From positions 124,001-188,000 of the forward strand of contig NZ_JANUDY010000009.1 of NCBI RefSeq assembly GCF_024809975.1: DNA of 64,000 bases, given 5' to 3'. Position 1 is the stretch's first letter. Every line of letters begins with the position of its first letter. Source of the stretch: Comamonas sp. BIGb0152 (GTDB taxonomy: Bacteria; Pseudomonadota; Gammaproteobacteria; Burkholderiales; Burkholderiaceae_C). Positions 1 to 11,731 of the stretch are shown piece after piece. Below the pieces are notes generated by a model. The model was not told the origin of the DNA. It did not search any database and saw nothing but the letters and a program-made list of their open reading frames with translations. Made by a program: the position numbers and the translations under genes.

Positions 1-22
1 CGGCATGGTGGTCTCCGTTGGA
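1..22 (-). promoter_or_regulatory. Ribosome-binding site and start codon of a gene leaving the window
   Basis: On the minus strand a GGAGA Shine-Dalgarno lies five bases before an ATG whose A is at position 6, and the frame runs off the left edge after two codons. The spacing is ideal, so a gene probably starts here, 70 bp downstream of scpA on the same strand. From gene order in related bacteria it could be panC (pantoate-beta-alanine ligase), but only two codons are visible and the identity is a guess. Confidence 0.5.
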
Positions 23-76
23 ATGAAGGGCGGGGAAAAGGGGTTGGGGCAGCGGGTCGATCAGACCCGGCGGCTG

Positions 77-937
77 TTAAACAGGCGTATAGGACAGCCG
101 CACATAAATGGGTGCAAAGGCTTCCGCCTGGGTGATCTCGATCAGCGTTTCCTTGGCCAGCTCCAGCAGCGCGATAAAGGTCACCACCAGCACGGTGCTG
201 CCTTTTTCCGGCTCAAAGATGTCCTCAAACTCCACAAAGCGCCGGCCTTGCAGGCGCTTGAGGATGGCGCTCATGTACTCGCGCACCGAGAGCTCTTCGC
301 GCGTGATCTTGTGGGTCTGCACCAGCTTGGCGCGTTTGAGGATGTCGCGCCAGGCCTCTTGCAGCTCGGACATGTCCACATCCGGAAAACGCGGCTGCAG
401 CGCCTGCTCGATGAAGACCTGGGCCTTGATAAAGTCGCGCCCGTACTGCGGCACAGCGCCCAGGCCCTGGGCGGCCAGCTTCATCTGCTCGTACTCCAGC
501 AGGCGGCGCACCAATTCGGCACGGGGGTCTTCGGCTTCTTCGCCTTCGGCCTGCTTTTTGGGTGGCAGCAGCATGCGCGACTTGATCTCGATCAGCATCG
601 CGGCCATCAGCAGGTATTCGGCGGCCAGCTCCAGGTTGCGGCTGCGGATCTCGTCGACATAGCTCAGGTACTGGCGGGTGACGCTCAGCATCGGGATGTC
701 GAGGATGTTGAAGTTCTGCTTGCGGATCAGGTAGAGCAGCAAGTCCAGCGGGCCTTCAAAAGCCTCCAGGAACACCTCCAGCGCATCGGGCGGGATGTAC
801 AGGTCGGTGGGCATGGCGAACAGGGGCTCGCCGTACAGACGGGCGAGCGCAACCTGGTCCACCACATCGGGCATGGCACTGCTGGCAGAGGGGCTCAGGC
901 CGTCCTCAGCCTTTGTCAGCTTGCCGGAAGTTGCCAT
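77..937 (-). CDS. scpA: Segregation and condensation protein A (ScpA kleisin)
   Basis: This 286-residue protein is the kleisin of the bacterial Smc-ScpA-ScpB condensin, which bridges Smc heads and helps organise and separate chromosomes in the cytoplasm. The hallmark FEGPLDLLLYLIRK block starts at residue 60, followed by helices typical of the Smc-neck-binding domain and an LPP-containing linker. The first 45 residues are a variable extension. The C-terminal winged helix expected to contact the Smc cap is present. No scpB or smc gene lies in the window. The gene follows the DUF3460 gene by 62 bp on the same strand and precedes the gene that starts at the left edge, so the three may be co-transcribed. 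Confidence 0.95.
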   Translation of the reverse strand: MATSGKLTKAEDGLSPSASSAMPDVVDQVALARLYGEPLFAMPTDLYIPPDALEVFLEAFEGPLDLLLYLIRKQNFNILDIPMLSVTRQYLSYVDEIRSRNLELAAEYLLMAAMLIEIKSRMLLPPKKQAEGEEAEDPRAELVRRLLEYEQMKLAAQGLGAVPQYGRDFIKAQVFIEQALQPRFPDVDMSELQEAWRDILKRAKLVQTHKITREELSVREYMSAILKRLQGRRFVEFEDIFEPEKGSTVLVVTFIALLELAKETLIEITQAEAFAPIYVRLSYTPV

Positions 938-999
938 GCACAGGGCTATTCATGATCGACAGGCGCTGCCAGCCAGGCGGCCGGCAACCTGCGCGGTGA

Positions 1000-1206
1000 T
1001 CAATCGTGGTTGGTTTGGTACACGTAGGGCTTTTGCGCCACACGTGCGGTTTGGTACTCGGCTTGCTGCTGGCGGTCCAGGTCCTTGTCCCACAGCAGGG
1101 CGCGGCCTTCGAGTTGGCCTTCTTCCAGCTGCGGCTTGTCGGCTTTGAGCTTCAGCAGAAACTGGGTGGTGTCGGATTGGTAATCAGGGCGGCGAAAGAA
1201 AGACAT
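1000..1206 (-). CDS. DUF3460 family protein
   Basis: A 68-residue soluble, charged protein with no signal peptide or membrane segment. It matches the DUF3460 family of betaproteobacteria as I remember it: an aromatic/basic N-terminus (MSFFRRPDYQSD), then an Asp/Gln-rich helix and a Tyr-rich tail. Its function is unknown. A GAGGT ribosome-binding site lies 11-12 bases upstream of the ATG. It sits next to scpA on the same strand and is divergent, with only 42 bp between starts, from the lipoprotein gene at 1249, so the two promoters must overlap. Confidence 0.8.
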   Translation of the reverse strand: MSFFRRPDYQSDTTQFLLKLKADKPQLEEGQLEGRALLWDKDLDRQQQAEYQTARVAQKPYVYQTNHD

Positions 1207-1248
1207 AGCGTATATTTACCTCTTCCCTGGATTCTACCGAACCTGACC

Positions 1249-1743
1249 ATGTCCTTCGTCACCAAACTTGCAATCGCCGCCTCTGCGCTGGCTGTTTCCG
1301 TGTTTATGGTGGGCTGCGACCAGCAGCGCATCAAGGAACTGGAGGAATTTGTCTCTACCGAGCAGGATGTGCGCGACCGTTTTGGCGAGCCCAACCAGAT
1401 CTGGGACGAGGCGGACGGCTCGCACACCTTGGAATACACCCGCCAGCCCGCCGGTGCGCAGAACTACATGATCACCATTGGCAAGGACGGCAAGATGACC
1501 GCGCTGCGCCAGGTGCTGGCCCCCGCCTACTTTGCCAAGGTGCAGCCAGGCATGGACCAGCAAGAAATCCGCCGCCTGCTGGGCCAGCCGGCCAAGCGCA
1601 CCAGCTACCCGCTGAAGAACGAAGCCGAATGGGACTGGGGCTGGATCGACCCGCCCAGCACCAAGATGCTGTTCACCGTGGTGTTCGATGCCCAGGGCAA
1701 AGTGGTGCGCAGCAACAGCACCTTGGTGGTGAATAGCCGCTGA
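1249..1743 (+). CDS. Outer-membrane-type lipoprotein, SmpA/BamE-like fold
   Basis: A 164-residue protein with a lipoprotein signal: charged start, hydrophobic stretch at residues 6-20 and a Cys at position 23 in the context MVGC. The mature part carries motifs of the SmpA/OmlA (BamE-like) fold: TEQDVRDRFGEPNQIW and, later, GMDQQEIRRLLGQPAKRT, two helix-turn units each ending in a G-x-P step before beta strands. That suggests a periplasmic lipoprotein, but it is not necessarily BamE, since the gene lacks the usual fur neighbour. The frame is open upstream of this ATG; I chose this start because it places the signal peptide at the N-terminus. Confidence 0.75.
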   Translation: MSFVTKLAIAASALAVSVFMVGCDQQRIKELEEFVSTEQDVRDRFGEPNQIWDEADGSHTLEYTRQPAGAQNYMITIGKDGKMTALRQVLAPAYFAKVQPGMDQQEIRRLLGQPAKRTSYPLKNEAEWDWGWIDPPSTKMLFTVVFDAQGKVVRSNSTLVVNSR

Positions 1744-1823
1744 TCGCTGCTGGCCTGGTCGCGCAAGTGTTGCGGATATGCCTACACGTAACAGGCTGAA
1801 TCTCTTTAAAATTCGGGTTTACA

Positions 1824-1844
1824 CCTAGCGCTACCCGCGCTAGG
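1824..1844. repeat. 8-bp inverted repeat between the lipoprotein and YitT genes
   Basis: CCTAGCGC and GCGCTAGG form a perfect 8-bp stem with a five-base loop. No T-run follows on either strand, so this is not a classical intrinsic terminator. It lies 53 bp before the YitT start and 80 bp after the lipoprotein stop, where it could be an operator or a weak transcription-end hairpin. Confidence 0.35.
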
Positions 1845-1896
1845 CAGCCCCGCCGCACCATCCCTGCGCGGGCACGCAACTTGCTGTCAACCCGAC

Positions 1897-2574
1897 ATGT
1901 CCTCACCGCTATCCCGTCCCACCGCTCCCACCGGCCTCTCTGGCCCCGTGGCGGCTGCCCCTGCGCCGCTGGTCGTGCCCGCTATGCGCCATGGCCGTTT
2001 TGAAGATGCACAGGCGCTGTTCACCGGCTCGCTGTTTGTCTCCATCACCTTGGGGCTGTTTGCGCAGGCGGGCTTGCTGACGGGCAGCACGGCGGGTCTG
2101 GCCTTCTTGCTGCACTACGCGACGGGCTTGCCCTTCGGTGCCATTTTCTTTGCGATCAATCTGCCCTTTTACTGGTTTGCCTGGACGCGTATGGGGCCGG
2201 AGTTCACGATCAAGACCTTTATCTCGGTGGCCATGCTGGCCTTGCTGGTCGATATTGGTCCGCGTTTTATCCACATCGATTACATCAACCCCTTCTACGC
2301 CGCCATTGCCGGCGGCTTGCTGATGGGCACGGGCTGTTTGTTTCTCGCCCGCCACCGCTCCAGCCTGGGCGGCGCCACCATTGTCTCGCTCTACCTGCAG
2401 AACCGCTATGGCATCCGTGCCGGCAAGGTGCAGATGGTGATCGACTGCACTGTTGTGCTGCTGGCCCTGTGGATCGTGCCTTTCGAGCGGGTGGCCTACT
2501 CGGTGCTGGCAGCGGTCGTCATGAGCGTGTTCCTGTGGATCAGCCACCGGCCCGGCCGCTACGCTGGTAACTGA
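1897..2574 (+). CDS. YitT family integral membrane protein
   Basis: A 225-residue polytopic inner-membrane protein with about five hydrophobic segments after a Pro/Ala-rich cytoplasmic lead of about 45 residues. The order of the segments, with GLLTGSTAGLAFLLHY near residue 60 and GGLLMGTGCLFLARHRSSLGG near residue 145, matches the YitT (DUF161) family as I remember it. That family has no well-established substrate. An ATG at position 1984 (MRHGRF) would remove most of the variable N-terminus and is a possible alternative start. It converges on the minus-strand lipoprotein gene with a 21-bp gap. Confidence 0.8.
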   Translation: MSSPLSRPTAPTGLSGPVAAAPAPLVVPAMRHGRFEDAQALFTGSLFVSITLGLFAQAGLLTGSTAGLAFLLHYATGLPFGAIFFAINLPFYWFAWTRMGPEFTIKTFISVAMLALLVDIGPRFIHIDYINPFYAAIAGGLLMGTGCLFLARHRSSLGGATIVSLYLQNRYGIRAGKVQMVIDCTVVLLALWIVPFERVAYSVLAAVVMSVFLWISHRPGRYAGN

Positions 2575-2595
2575 CCGGGCCTGAGCCCGTGTGCG

Positions 2596-2982
2596 TCAGG
2601 GACTGCTCGGGATGGCGGTTTCTGGGGCCGCTGCAGGCCTTGCTGCCGGTGATGGCTGCGCTTGCAATGGCGGTGGCTCGGATGGCTGCTGTGGCGGGAA
2701 GGTCTCGCCCGGCCTGCGCTCCCGGTAACGCACCGTGATGCCGCTGTTGTCCGGTTCTTCCCCCGTCGCCATGTCATAGGCTTTGCCAACGCCTTTGCCC
2801 ACCACCTTGACCGTGCCGACGGCGGCATCGGCCGCCAGGCCCACCGCCGTGGCGGTCACGCTGACGGCAGCGGCGCCCACGGCGACCACGCTGCAGCCGC
2901 CCAGCAGCAACGCGGAGGCGCAGTAAAAAGCCCCTGCGGCCAACGGACGCAAGGGCTTCAAGAGGGGGCGGTCAGCGGCCAT
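2596..2982 (-). CDS. Small proline-rich lipoprotein downstream of metG
   Basis: A 128-residue predicted lipoprotein, not assigned to a named family. A hydrophobic signal ends in the lipobox LLLGGC, followed by an Ala/Val/Gly-rich segment that may be a second membrane helix. After a GKGVGKAYDMATG stretch comes a Pro/Gln/Ala-rich tail of about 45 residues. The ATG lies 5 bp after the metG stop; a TTG three codons upstream would overlap that stop. No clear Shine-Dalgarno is visible, so translation is probably coupled to metG. Confidence 0.55.
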   Translation of the reverse strand: MAADRPLLKPLRPLAAGAFYCASALLLGGCSVVAVGAAAVSVTATAVGLAADAAVGTVKVVGKGVGKAYDMATGEEPDNSGITVRYRERRPGETFPPQQPSEPPPLQAQPSPAARPAAAPETAIPSSP

Positions 2983-2987
2983 GCAGA

Positions 2988-5138
2988 TCAATGGATGCGC
3001 ATGCCAGGCAAAGCGCCTGGGAAGGGCTCGAGCACATAGATGCCGGGGTGGGCTTTCTCATCGGCATGGCTGGCGGCCAGCACCATGCCTTCGGAGATGC
3101 CGAACTTCATCTTGCGGGGCGCCAGGTTGGCGACTAGCACGGTCAGCTTGCCTTGCAGCTGCTCAGGCGTGTACATGCTGCTGATGCCGCTGAACACATT
3201 GCGGGTCTTGGGGTTGCCGTCTTCGCCTTTTTCGCCCACATCCAGGGTCAGCTGCAGCAGCTTGGTCGAGCCTTCCACGGCCTTGCATTCCACAATCTTG
3301 GCAATGCGCAGGTCGATGCGGGCAAAGTCGTCGATGCCGATGGTCTCGGCCAGCGGCTCGCCGCCCGGTGCATTCGGGTCGACCACGGCTTCGGCCTTCT
3401 TCTCGGCCTTTTTGGCCTTGGCAGGCGCGGCAGCGGCGGCGGCCTTTTCCTGGCTGGCAGGGGTCTCAAACAGCGCTTCGAGCTGCAGCGGGTCCACGCG
3501 CTGCATCAAATGCTGGTACACACCAATTTGGTGGCCCGCGCCCAGCGGCTTGTCCACCTCGCTAAATTGCTCGGGCGGCACGATCAGGAAGTTCGCGACC
3601 TCGGCGGCCACACCCGGCAGCATGGGCTTGAGGTAGATGGTGAGGATGCGGAAGGCCTCGATACAGACCGTGCAGACATCGTGCAGGCGCGCCTGCATGT
3701 CGTCCTTCTTGGCCAGCTCCCAAGGCTTGTTGGCATCGACATAGCTGTTGACCTTGTCGCACAGCTGCATGATCTCGCGGGCGGCGCGGGCGGTGTCACG
3801 TGCCTCGTAGGCGGCCACGATGGCGTCCTTTTGCCCGCGCAGCACGGCCAGCAGTTCCTGGCCATCGGCGCTTACCTCACCCAGGCGGCCTTCAAAGCGC
3901 TTGCTGATAAAGCCGGCAGCGCGCGAGGCGATGTTCACGTACTTGCCGATCAGGTCGGAGTTGACGCGCAGCATGAAGTCTTCGGCAGTGAAGTCGATGT
4001 CCTCGTTCTTGCCATTGAGCTTGGCGCCCAGGTAGTAGCGCAGCCACTCGGGGTTCATCTTGAGGGCCAGGTACTTGAGCGGATCGAGGCCCGTGCCACG
4101 GCTCTTGCTCATCTTCTCGCCGTTGTTCACCGTCAGGAAGCCGTGCACACAGATCTTGGTGGGCGTCTTGCGACCGCTGAACTTCAGCATCGCCGGCCAG
4201 AACAAGGTGTGGAAGGTGATGATGTCCTTGCCGATGAAGTGGTACTGCTCCAGCGCAGGATCGGCCATGTAGGCGTCGTAGTCCTCGCCGCGCTTATTGA
4301 GCAGTTCCTTCAGCGAAGCCAGGTAGCCCACCGGCGCATCCAGCCAGACGTAGAAGTACTTGCCCGGCGCATCGGGAATCTCGATGCCGAAGTAGGGCGC
4401 ATCGCGCGAGATGTCCCAGTCGTCCAGGCCTTCGCTGGTCGAGCCATCGGGGTTGGTGCGCACGCCAAACCATTCCTTGATCTTGGCGGCGACCTCGGGC
4501 TGCACATGCTGGCCGTCCTGGGTCCATTGGGTCAGGAACTCGACGGCGCGCGGGTCGGACAGCTTGAAGAAGAAATGCTCCGAGGTCTTCATCACCGGCT
4601 TGGCGCCGGAGAGGGCCGAGTAGGGGTTGATCAGATCGGTGGGCGCATAGACCGAGCTGCAGACCTCGCAGTTGTCACCGTACTGGTCCTTGGCGTGGCA
4701 GCGCGGGCATTCGCCCTTGATGAAACGGTCGGGCAGGAACATGTTCTTCTCAGGATCGAAGAACTGCTCGATGGTGCGCGTCTCGATAAAGCCGGCCTTT
4801 TTCAGGTCCAGGTAAATCTGCTTGGACAGCGCGTGGTTCTCGGGGCTGTCGGTGTTGCTCCAGTTGTCAAAACCGATATGGAAGCCATCGAGGTACTGCT
4901 TGCGGCCGGCGGCGATGTCGGCCACAAACTGCTGGGGCGTCTTGCCGGCTTTCTCGGCCGCAATCATGATGGGCGCGCCATGGGCGTCATCGGCACCGAC
5001 AAAGTTGACCGCATTGCCCTGCATTCGCTGCGCACGCACCCAGGTATCGGCCTGGATGTATTCCATGATGTGGCCGATGTGGAAGTTGCCGTTCGCATAC
5101 GGCAGGGCGGTGGTGACGAAAATCTTTCGTTGAGACAT
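2988..5138 (-). CDS. metG: Methionyl-tRNA synthetase
   Basis: Class I aminoacyl-tRNA synthetase that charges tRNA-Met. At 716 residues it is the long form with a C-terminal dimerising tRNA-binding domain. HIGH is at residues 20-23 and KMSKS at 342-346. Zinc-type cysteine pairs are at 144/147 and 157/160. An Ala/Lys-rich linker near residue 570 joins an OB-fold domain of the Trbp111/EMAPII type ([12 protein letters not shown]). The frame stays open for 40 codons upstream, but this ATG gives the family N-terminus [17 protein letters not shown]. The gene is followed by the small lipoprotein gene. Confidence 0.97.
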   Translation of the reverse strand: MSQRKIFVTTALPYANGNFHIGHIMEYIQADTWVRAQRMQGNAVNFVGADDAHGAPIMIAAEKAGKTPQQFVADIAAGRKQYLDGFHIGFDNWSNTDSPENHALSKQIYLDLKKAGFIETRTIEQFFDPEKNMFLPDRFIKGECPRCHAKDQYGDNCEVCSSVYAPTDLINPYSALSGAKPVMKTSEHFFFKLSDPRAVEFLTQWTQDGQHVQPEVAAKIKEWFGVRTNPDGSTSEGLDDWDISRDAPYFGIEIPDAPGKYFYVWLDAPVGYLASLKELLNKRGEDYDAYMADPALEQYHFIGKDIITFHTLFWPAMLKFSGRKTPTKICVHGFLTVNNGEKMSKSRGTGLDPLKYLALKMNPEWLRYYLGAKLNGKNEDIDFTAEDFMLRVNSDLIGKYVNIASRAAGFISKRFEGRLGEVSADGQELLAVLRGQKDAIVAAYEARDTARAAREIMQLCDKVNSYVDANKPWELAKKDDMQARLHDVCTVCIEAFRILTIYLKPMLPGVAAEVANFLIVPPEQFSEVDKPLGAGHQIGVYQHLMQRVDPLQLEALFETPASQEKAAAAAAPAKAKKAEKKAEAVVDPNAPGGEPLAETIGIDDFARIDLRIAKIVECKAVEGSTKLLQLTLDVGEKGEDGNPKTRNVFSGISSMYTPEQLQGKLTVLVANLAPRKMKFGISEGMVLAASHADEKAHPGIYVLEPFPGALPGMRIH

Positions 5139-5260
5139 AGGGTTGCGGAACTTTCTAATCACAGAGAGGACGCAGGCCGGTGGCCGTTGCGGATTCTGGT
5201 CACGGGGAGGGCCAGCGCAGCCAGCCCTCGCGCCCGCGGGCGCTCCAGAACCGGGCAATT

Positions 5261-6538
5261 CTAGGCGCTTACGGGGCCTGTTGGCATGACCAGGGGATTG
5301 GATCCGGCCTGCGCGCCGCTGCCCCAGCCGAAAAAGGCGCAGACCTCGTCACTGCGCGCCATGGTGTCGGCCCGGCCCAGCGCCATCAGCGCCCGGGTGT
5401 AACCGGGCTCAAACAACAGGTAGCTGGCCAACGCTGCGCTGCCCACGTTCTGGCTGTGCACGGAGACGCCCACGGCGCCCAGCAGCGCCCGCACCGGGGT
5501 GGGAAGCTCCTGCAAATGGGCCAGCGCCATCGCGTCCAGCGATTGGGAGGGCGTAATCACCAGCAGGTCCAGCGGCCGCAAAGCACTGTGCGCGCGCTCA
5601 GCCTGCGGGATGAGGCTGAGCGTGTGGTTGATGCGCTGGGCCCGCTCCACATCGACCGACAACGCATCGAGAAAAATGGTGGACAGCGCATGGCCAGCCA
5701 CCTGGGCCAGCGATGGAAACGGCGGATGCTCGCCCTGGGGCAGGTTCAGCACCTCGTGGGAGCGGCCCACGCCTACCACCACAATGCGTTTGGCGCCCAG
5801 GTGCACGGCGGGGGCCAGCGGCGCTGTCTGGCGCATGGCGCCATCGCCCAGGTAGTTGTACTGGCCGCGTATCTTCAGCTCGGTCGGGGCAAAGATGAAG
5901 GGGATGGAGGACGAGGCCATCAGGTGCTGGTGGGTGATGCGGTCCTGGATGGCGCGGCGCTGGGTGCGCGACCAGCTGGGCACATGCGGGCCCGCTTCAT
6001 AGAAGGTGATGTGCTCGCCCGTGCTGTAGCTCGATGCGGTGATGGCCAGCGCCGCGAGCTGGCCGCTGCGCAGCAGGTGGGGAATCTTCTCCAGCGGCAG
6101 CTCCGCTTGCAGCAGCTCCAGCAGCGGCGCATTGTCCAGCAGGGAGCGCGGTTTGCCATGGCGCCAGCGGGTCAGCGCCCAGCCCAGGGTCAGGAGGCTC
6201 AGCCAGCGCGCGCCGCTGCGCATGACGCCAAAGGCATCGGCGCGGTAGACCTGGCTGGTGGAAAAATTGCGCCACACGCGCGAAAGGCGCTGCACGGCCA
6301 GGTCGAAGTGGTCGGCGCCGCAGGCCAGGCCCGCCGCATTGATGGCCCCGGCCGAGGTGCCGACCGCGATGGGGAAGGGCGTGGGCCCCTGGTCGGCCCC
6401 GGCGTTTTGCCGCAAGCGGGAGAGCGCCTGCAGCACCCCCACCTGGTAGGCGGCGCGTGCGCCACCGCCCGAGAGCACGATGGCCGTGGATGCGGTATGG
6501 GGGTTGTAGTGCAGAGCGGGCGGCATGGCCTGCACCAT
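5261..6538 (-). CDS. Patatin-like phospholipase family protein
   Basis: A 425-residue protein with the patatin hydrolase signature: oxyanion loop GGGARA at residues 24-29, nucleophile elbow GTSAG with Ser62, and the Asp of the catalytic dyad in a DGA motif near residue 226. Family members cleave acyl ester bonds of lipids; the substrate here is unknown. There is no signal peptide, so it is probably cytoplasmic or membrane-associated from inside. A second Met at residue 5 (start 6526) is an equally plausible start. The 122-bp gap to metG and the 73-bp gap to the Mrr-like gene suggest a separate transcript. Confidence 0.85.
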   Translation of the reverse strand: MVQAMPPALHYNPHTASTAIVLSGGGARAAYQVGVLQALSRLRQNAGADQGPTPFPIAVGTSAGAINAAGLACGADHFDLAVQRLSRVWRNFSTSQVYRADAFGVMRSGARWLSLLTLGWALTRWRHGKPRSLLDNAPLLELLQAELPLEKIPHLLRSGQLAALAITASSYSTGEHITFYEAGPHVPSWSRTQRRAIQDRITHQHLMASSSIPFIFAPTELKIRGQYNYLGDGAMRQTAPLAPAVHLGAKRIVVVGVGRSHEVLNLPQGEHPPFPSLAQVAGHALSTIFLDALSVDVERAQRINHTLSLIPQAERAHSALRPLDLLVITPSQSLDAMALAHLQELPTPVRALLGAVGVSVHSQNVGSAALASYLLFEPGYTRALMALGRADTMARSDEVCAFFGWGSGAQAGSNPLVMPTGPVSA

Positions 6539-6611
6539 AGCCGAAAGTGGGGGGCCGCGCCAAGCAGGGCTGTCGCTGATTTCCAGGCTGCAACCCCAGC
6601 GGTCGCTGAAA

Positions 6612-7181
6612 TCAGGCCTGTGCGGGGGCTTTTTTCAGCAAGGTGGCCAGCTCCAGGTTCTGCAGCACCACGATCTTCTGATCTCGGGCAAAAAGGCGGG
6701 CATTCTCGCTCAACTCGCCTTGCAGCAGTACATAGACGCTGGCTGCGCCCTTCTGGCTGGCGGCCTCGTGCAGCGCGCGCAGCGGCTCGATGCCATGCAC
6801 CCCGGCCTTGCTGCGCTTGGTCTGCACCAAGGTGGATTGTCCCTGGCGCGCCAGTTGCAGGTCGGCATGGGCCTGTTGCAAAGGGGTCACGGTGTAGCCT
6901 TCTGCCTGCCAGGCGCGGGTCAGCCAGGCTTGCAGGTCGCGGCTGGGCATGGTGCTGGCTTGGGCCAGCAGCGCTTGCGTGGCAGCGGCATTGGGCTGGT
7001 TCCACTGGCGCTTGGCGGCCATGGCCCCGATCACCAAAAACGGCAGGCTGCCGGCGGCGCCTACAAAGCGGATGTCCTTGGGCAGCAGCGCCAGGCACAG
7101 CACCACGATGATGGCTCCGACCACCACACTGATCCACCACGACGAGCGCAGCAAGATCGCAAACACGGAGTTCTCGGCCAT
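6612..7181 (-). CDS. Membrane-anchored Mrr-type restriction-endonuclease-fold protein
   Basis: A 189-residue protein with two hydrophobic segments near the N-terminus (about residues 17-34 and 39-56) and a soluble domain resembling the Mrr catalytic fold. Candidate active-site residues are Asp107 and the QxK motif Gln120-Lys122. Mrr-fold proteins cleave DNA, often modified DNA, but anchored versions are mostly uncharacterised. The frame continues upstream, but the ATG at 7181 gives a sensible N-terminus before the first membrane segment. It is divergent from apbC with a 121-bp gap. No methylase or specificity gene is nearby, so it is not a standard restriction-modification unit. Confidence 0.7.
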   Translation of the reverse strand: MAENSVFAILLRSSWWISVVVGAIIVVLCLALLPKDIRFVGAAGSLPFLVIGAMAAKRQWNQPNAAATQALLAQASTMPSRDLQAWLTRAWQAEGYTVTPLQQAHADLQLARQGQSTLVQTKRSKAGVHGIEPLRALHEAASQKGAASVYVLLQGELSENARLFARDQKIVVLQNLELATLLKKAPAQA

Positions 7182-7302
7182 TTTCAGTTTCACGGGTGCA
7201 GGTCTTTCAAGAGGTGCAGAGGGCAAAGCCCAGATTGTCGCTGGTTCGCAAGGGCAAGCGCGGTTCGCTAGACTTATTGCTGCCTCAGGAATAGAAAACA
7301 CG

Positions 7303-8394
7303 ATGACAGTGACCGAAACCACGCTACTGGCCGCGCTGGCCAGCGTTCAAGACCCACACACGGGCAAAGATTTTGTCAGCACACGCGCTGTGCGCAACCT
7401 CCAGATCAACGGCGGCGATGTCGCCTTTGAGGTGGAGATGGGCTACCCCGCCAAAAGCCTGGTGCCCCAGCTGCGCAGCCAGTTCGTGGCAGCGGCCAAG
7501 ACGGTGCCCGGCGTGGACAACGTCTCGGTGAGCATCAGCAACAAGGTGATCTCGCATGCAGTGCAGCGCGGCGTGCCGCTGCTGCCTGGCGTGAAGAACA
7601 TCATTGCGGTGGCGTCGGGCAAGGGCGGTGTGGGCAAAAGCACCACCACCGCCAACCTGGCGCTGGCCTTGGCGGCCGAGGGCGCCACGGTGGGTGTGCT
7701 GGATGCCGATATCTACGGCCCCAGCCAGACCATGATGATGGGCGTGGAGGGCAAGCCCGAGAGCAGCGACGGCAAGACCATGGAGCCCAAGCTGAACCAT
7801 GGCGTGCAGGTGATGTCGATCGGCCTGCTGGTGGACCAGGACCAGGCGATGATCTGGCGTGGCCCGATGGCCGTGCAGGCGCTCGAGCAAATGCTGCGCC
7901 AGACCAACTGGGCAGGCCTGGATTACCTGTTGATTGACATGCCACCGGGCACCGGCGATATCCAGCTGACCCTGAGCCAGCGGGTGCCGCTGACCGGCGC
8001 CGTGATTGTCACCACCCCGCAGGACATCGCTCTGTTGGATGCGCGCAAGGGCATCAAGATGTTCGAGAAGGTGGGCGTGCCCATTCTCGGCGTGATCGAG
8101 AACATGGCCATGCATGTCTGCACGAACTGCGGCCATGTGGAACACATCTTTGGCGCCGATGGCGGCAAGCACATGGCGGCCGACTACCAGCTCGACTACC
8201 TGGGCGCGCTGCCGCTGTCGATGCAGATCCGCGAGCAAGCGGACAGCGGCACCCCCACCGTGGTGGCCGCACCCGACAGCGAAGTGGCAGCCATCTACAA
8301 GCAGGTGGCACGCAGCATTGCCGTCAAGATTGCGCAGCAGGCGAAAGATTTTTCGTCGAAGTTCCCCACCATCAGCGTCAGCAGCAACACCTGA
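7303..8394 (+). CDS. apbC: Iron-sulfur cluster carrier protein ApbC/Mrp
   Basis: A 363-residue Mrp/NBP35-type P-loop ATPase that carries Fe-S clusters to apoproteins in the cytoplasm. Residues 1-90 form the MIP18 (DUF59) domain. The deviant Walker A GKGGVGKST is at 106-114, DADIYGPS at 134-141, and the cluster-binding CxxC is Cys273/Cys276. An AGGA lies about 13 bases upstream of the ATG. Its TGA overlaps the ATG of the following LysR gene by one base, so the two are probably co-translated. Placement just before a Mo/Fe-S oxidoreductase gene fits a role in supplying clusters, though ApbC serves many targets. Confidence 0.95.
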   Translation: MTVTETTLLAALASVQDPHTGKDFVSTRAVRNLQINGGDVAFEVEMGYPAKSLVPQLRSQFVAAAKTVPGVDNVSVSISNKVISHAVQRGVPLLPGVKNIIAVASGKGGVGKSTTTANLALALAAEGATVGVLDADIYGPSQTMMMGVEGKPESSDGKTMEPKLNHGVQVMSIGLLVDQDQAMIWRGPMAVQALEQMLRQTNWAGLDYLLIDMPPGTGDIQLTLSQRVPLTGAVIVTTPQDIALLDARKGIKMFEKVGVPILGVIENMAMHVCTNCGHVEHIFGADGGKHMAADYQLDYLGALPLSMQIREQADSGTPTVVAAPDSEVAAIYKQVARSIAVKIAQQAKDFSSKFPTISVSSNT

Positions 8395-9341
8395 TGAACC
8401 TGCTCGCTGCCATGCGATACCTGGCCGCGCTCCATGCGCATGGCCATTTCGCAAGGGCAGCCCAGGCCTGCCACATCACCCAGCCCACCCTGTCCAATGC
8501 GCTGCGCGCCTTGGAGGCGGAGTTTGGCGTGCCTATCGTGCGCCGGGGCCGGGTGTTTGCCGGCTTTACGCCCGAGGGTGAGCAGGTGTTGCAAACCGGT
8601 TTGGAGATGCTGCAAAGCGAGGCGCGCCTGCGCCAGCGCCTCTCGGCCCAGGCAGGGCAATTGCAAGGGCCCCTGCGCATGGCGGCGGTGCCTACTGCCA
8701 TGCCGATGCTGCTGCGCTTTGCCAGCCTGCTGCGCCAGCAGCACCCGGGCCTGGTGCCTGCGCTGCATGCGATGAGTTCGCCCGACATTGAGCGTGGCCT
8801 GGAAGCGCTGAGCCTGGACCTGGCGCTGGGTTACAGCGACCGCATTGGCCGCAGTAGCACCCACTGCGTGCCGCAATACCAAGAGCATTACTACCTGCTG
8901 CAATCAGCACCGCCGCCCGCCTGTGTGGCCGACAGCTTGCAGGCTGCCGAACCCATGCCATGGGCGCAGGCCGCGCAGCAGCCGCTGTGCCTGCTGACCC
9001 CGGACATGCACAACCGCCAGATCGTGGACCGCAGCTTTGACAGCGTAGGCGTGGTGGTGCAGCCCGCCATGGAAACCAATTCTGTACAGGCCCTGTTGCA
9101 GGCCGTGGGCGAAGGGCAAATGGCCAGCATTGTGCCGGGCGCCGTGCTGGCCACCGTGCGCTACACGCCGGGCCTGCGCGCCTGGCCGCTGGTCGATCCG
9201 GTCGCCGAGAGCGCAGTGGCCTTTCTTTACCAGCAATCCCAGCAAGCCATGCCGGCGATCGAGGCAGCGCGCGCGGTGATGGCGCAGGCCGACTGGCAGG
9301 CGCAGTGCCGGCAGCATGCGGGCGCGTTGCAGGCGCGCTAG
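8394..9341 (+). CDS. LysR family transcriptional regulator (next to fdhF-like gene)
   Basis: A 315-residue LysR regulator with the winged helix-turn-helix at residues 3-60 (ARAAQACHITQPTLSNALRALE) and a C-terminal co-inducer domain. The start overlaps the apbC stop as TGATG. It is transcribed toward the oxidoreductase gene 98 bp downstream. That gap contains a perfect 12-bp palindrome that could be its operator. The most economical reading is that it controls the oxidoreductase and possibly itself; the effector cannot be read from the sequence. Confidence 0.9.
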   Translation: MNLLAAMRYLAALHAHGHFARAAQACHITQPTLSNALRALEAEFGVPIVRRGRVFAGFTPEGEQVLQTGLEMLQSEARLRQRLSAQAGQLQGPLRMAAVPTAMPMLLRFASLLRQQHPGLVPALHAMSSPDIERGLEALSLDLALGYSDRIGRSSTHCVPQYQEHYYLLQSAPPPACVADSLQAAEPMPWAQAAQQPLCLLTPDMHNRQIVDRSFDSVGVVVQPAMETNSVQALLQAVGEGQMASIVPGAVLATVRYTPGLRAWPLVDPVAESAVAFLYQQSQQAMPAIEAARAVMAQADWQAQCRQHAGALQAR

Positions 9342-9362
9342 GTCGGCCACATAGGCATCTTG

Positions 9363-9374
9363 AATGCCGGCATT
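9363..9374. promoter_or_regulatory. 12-bp palindrome upstream of the molybdo-oxidoreductase gene
   Basis: AATGCCGGCATT is a perfect palindrome 65 bp before the oxidoreductase ATG and 21 bp after the LysR stop. The word TTGAAT occurs just before it and again about 15 bases after it. This is a candidate binding site for the neighbouring LysR protein; no firm -35/-10 pair was recognised. Confidence 0.35.
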
Positions 9375-9439
9375 GCCGTATTGAATTTGACGCCGGGCTG
9401 CCAGCGCGTTGAAATGCAGGGCTACACCAAGCGCCCGCC

Positions 9440-11727
<2,288 letters not shown>

Positions 11728-11731
<4 letters not shown>

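Noticed and set aside
3153..5264. 703-codon open frame antisense to metG
   Set aside because: metG is unmistakable on the opposite strand, and the antisense product has no family features.
5180..7111. 643-codon open frame antisense to the patatin and Mrr-like genes
   Set aside because: The two real genes on the minus strand have clear catalytic motifs; this frame is Ala/Arg/Gln-rich with none.
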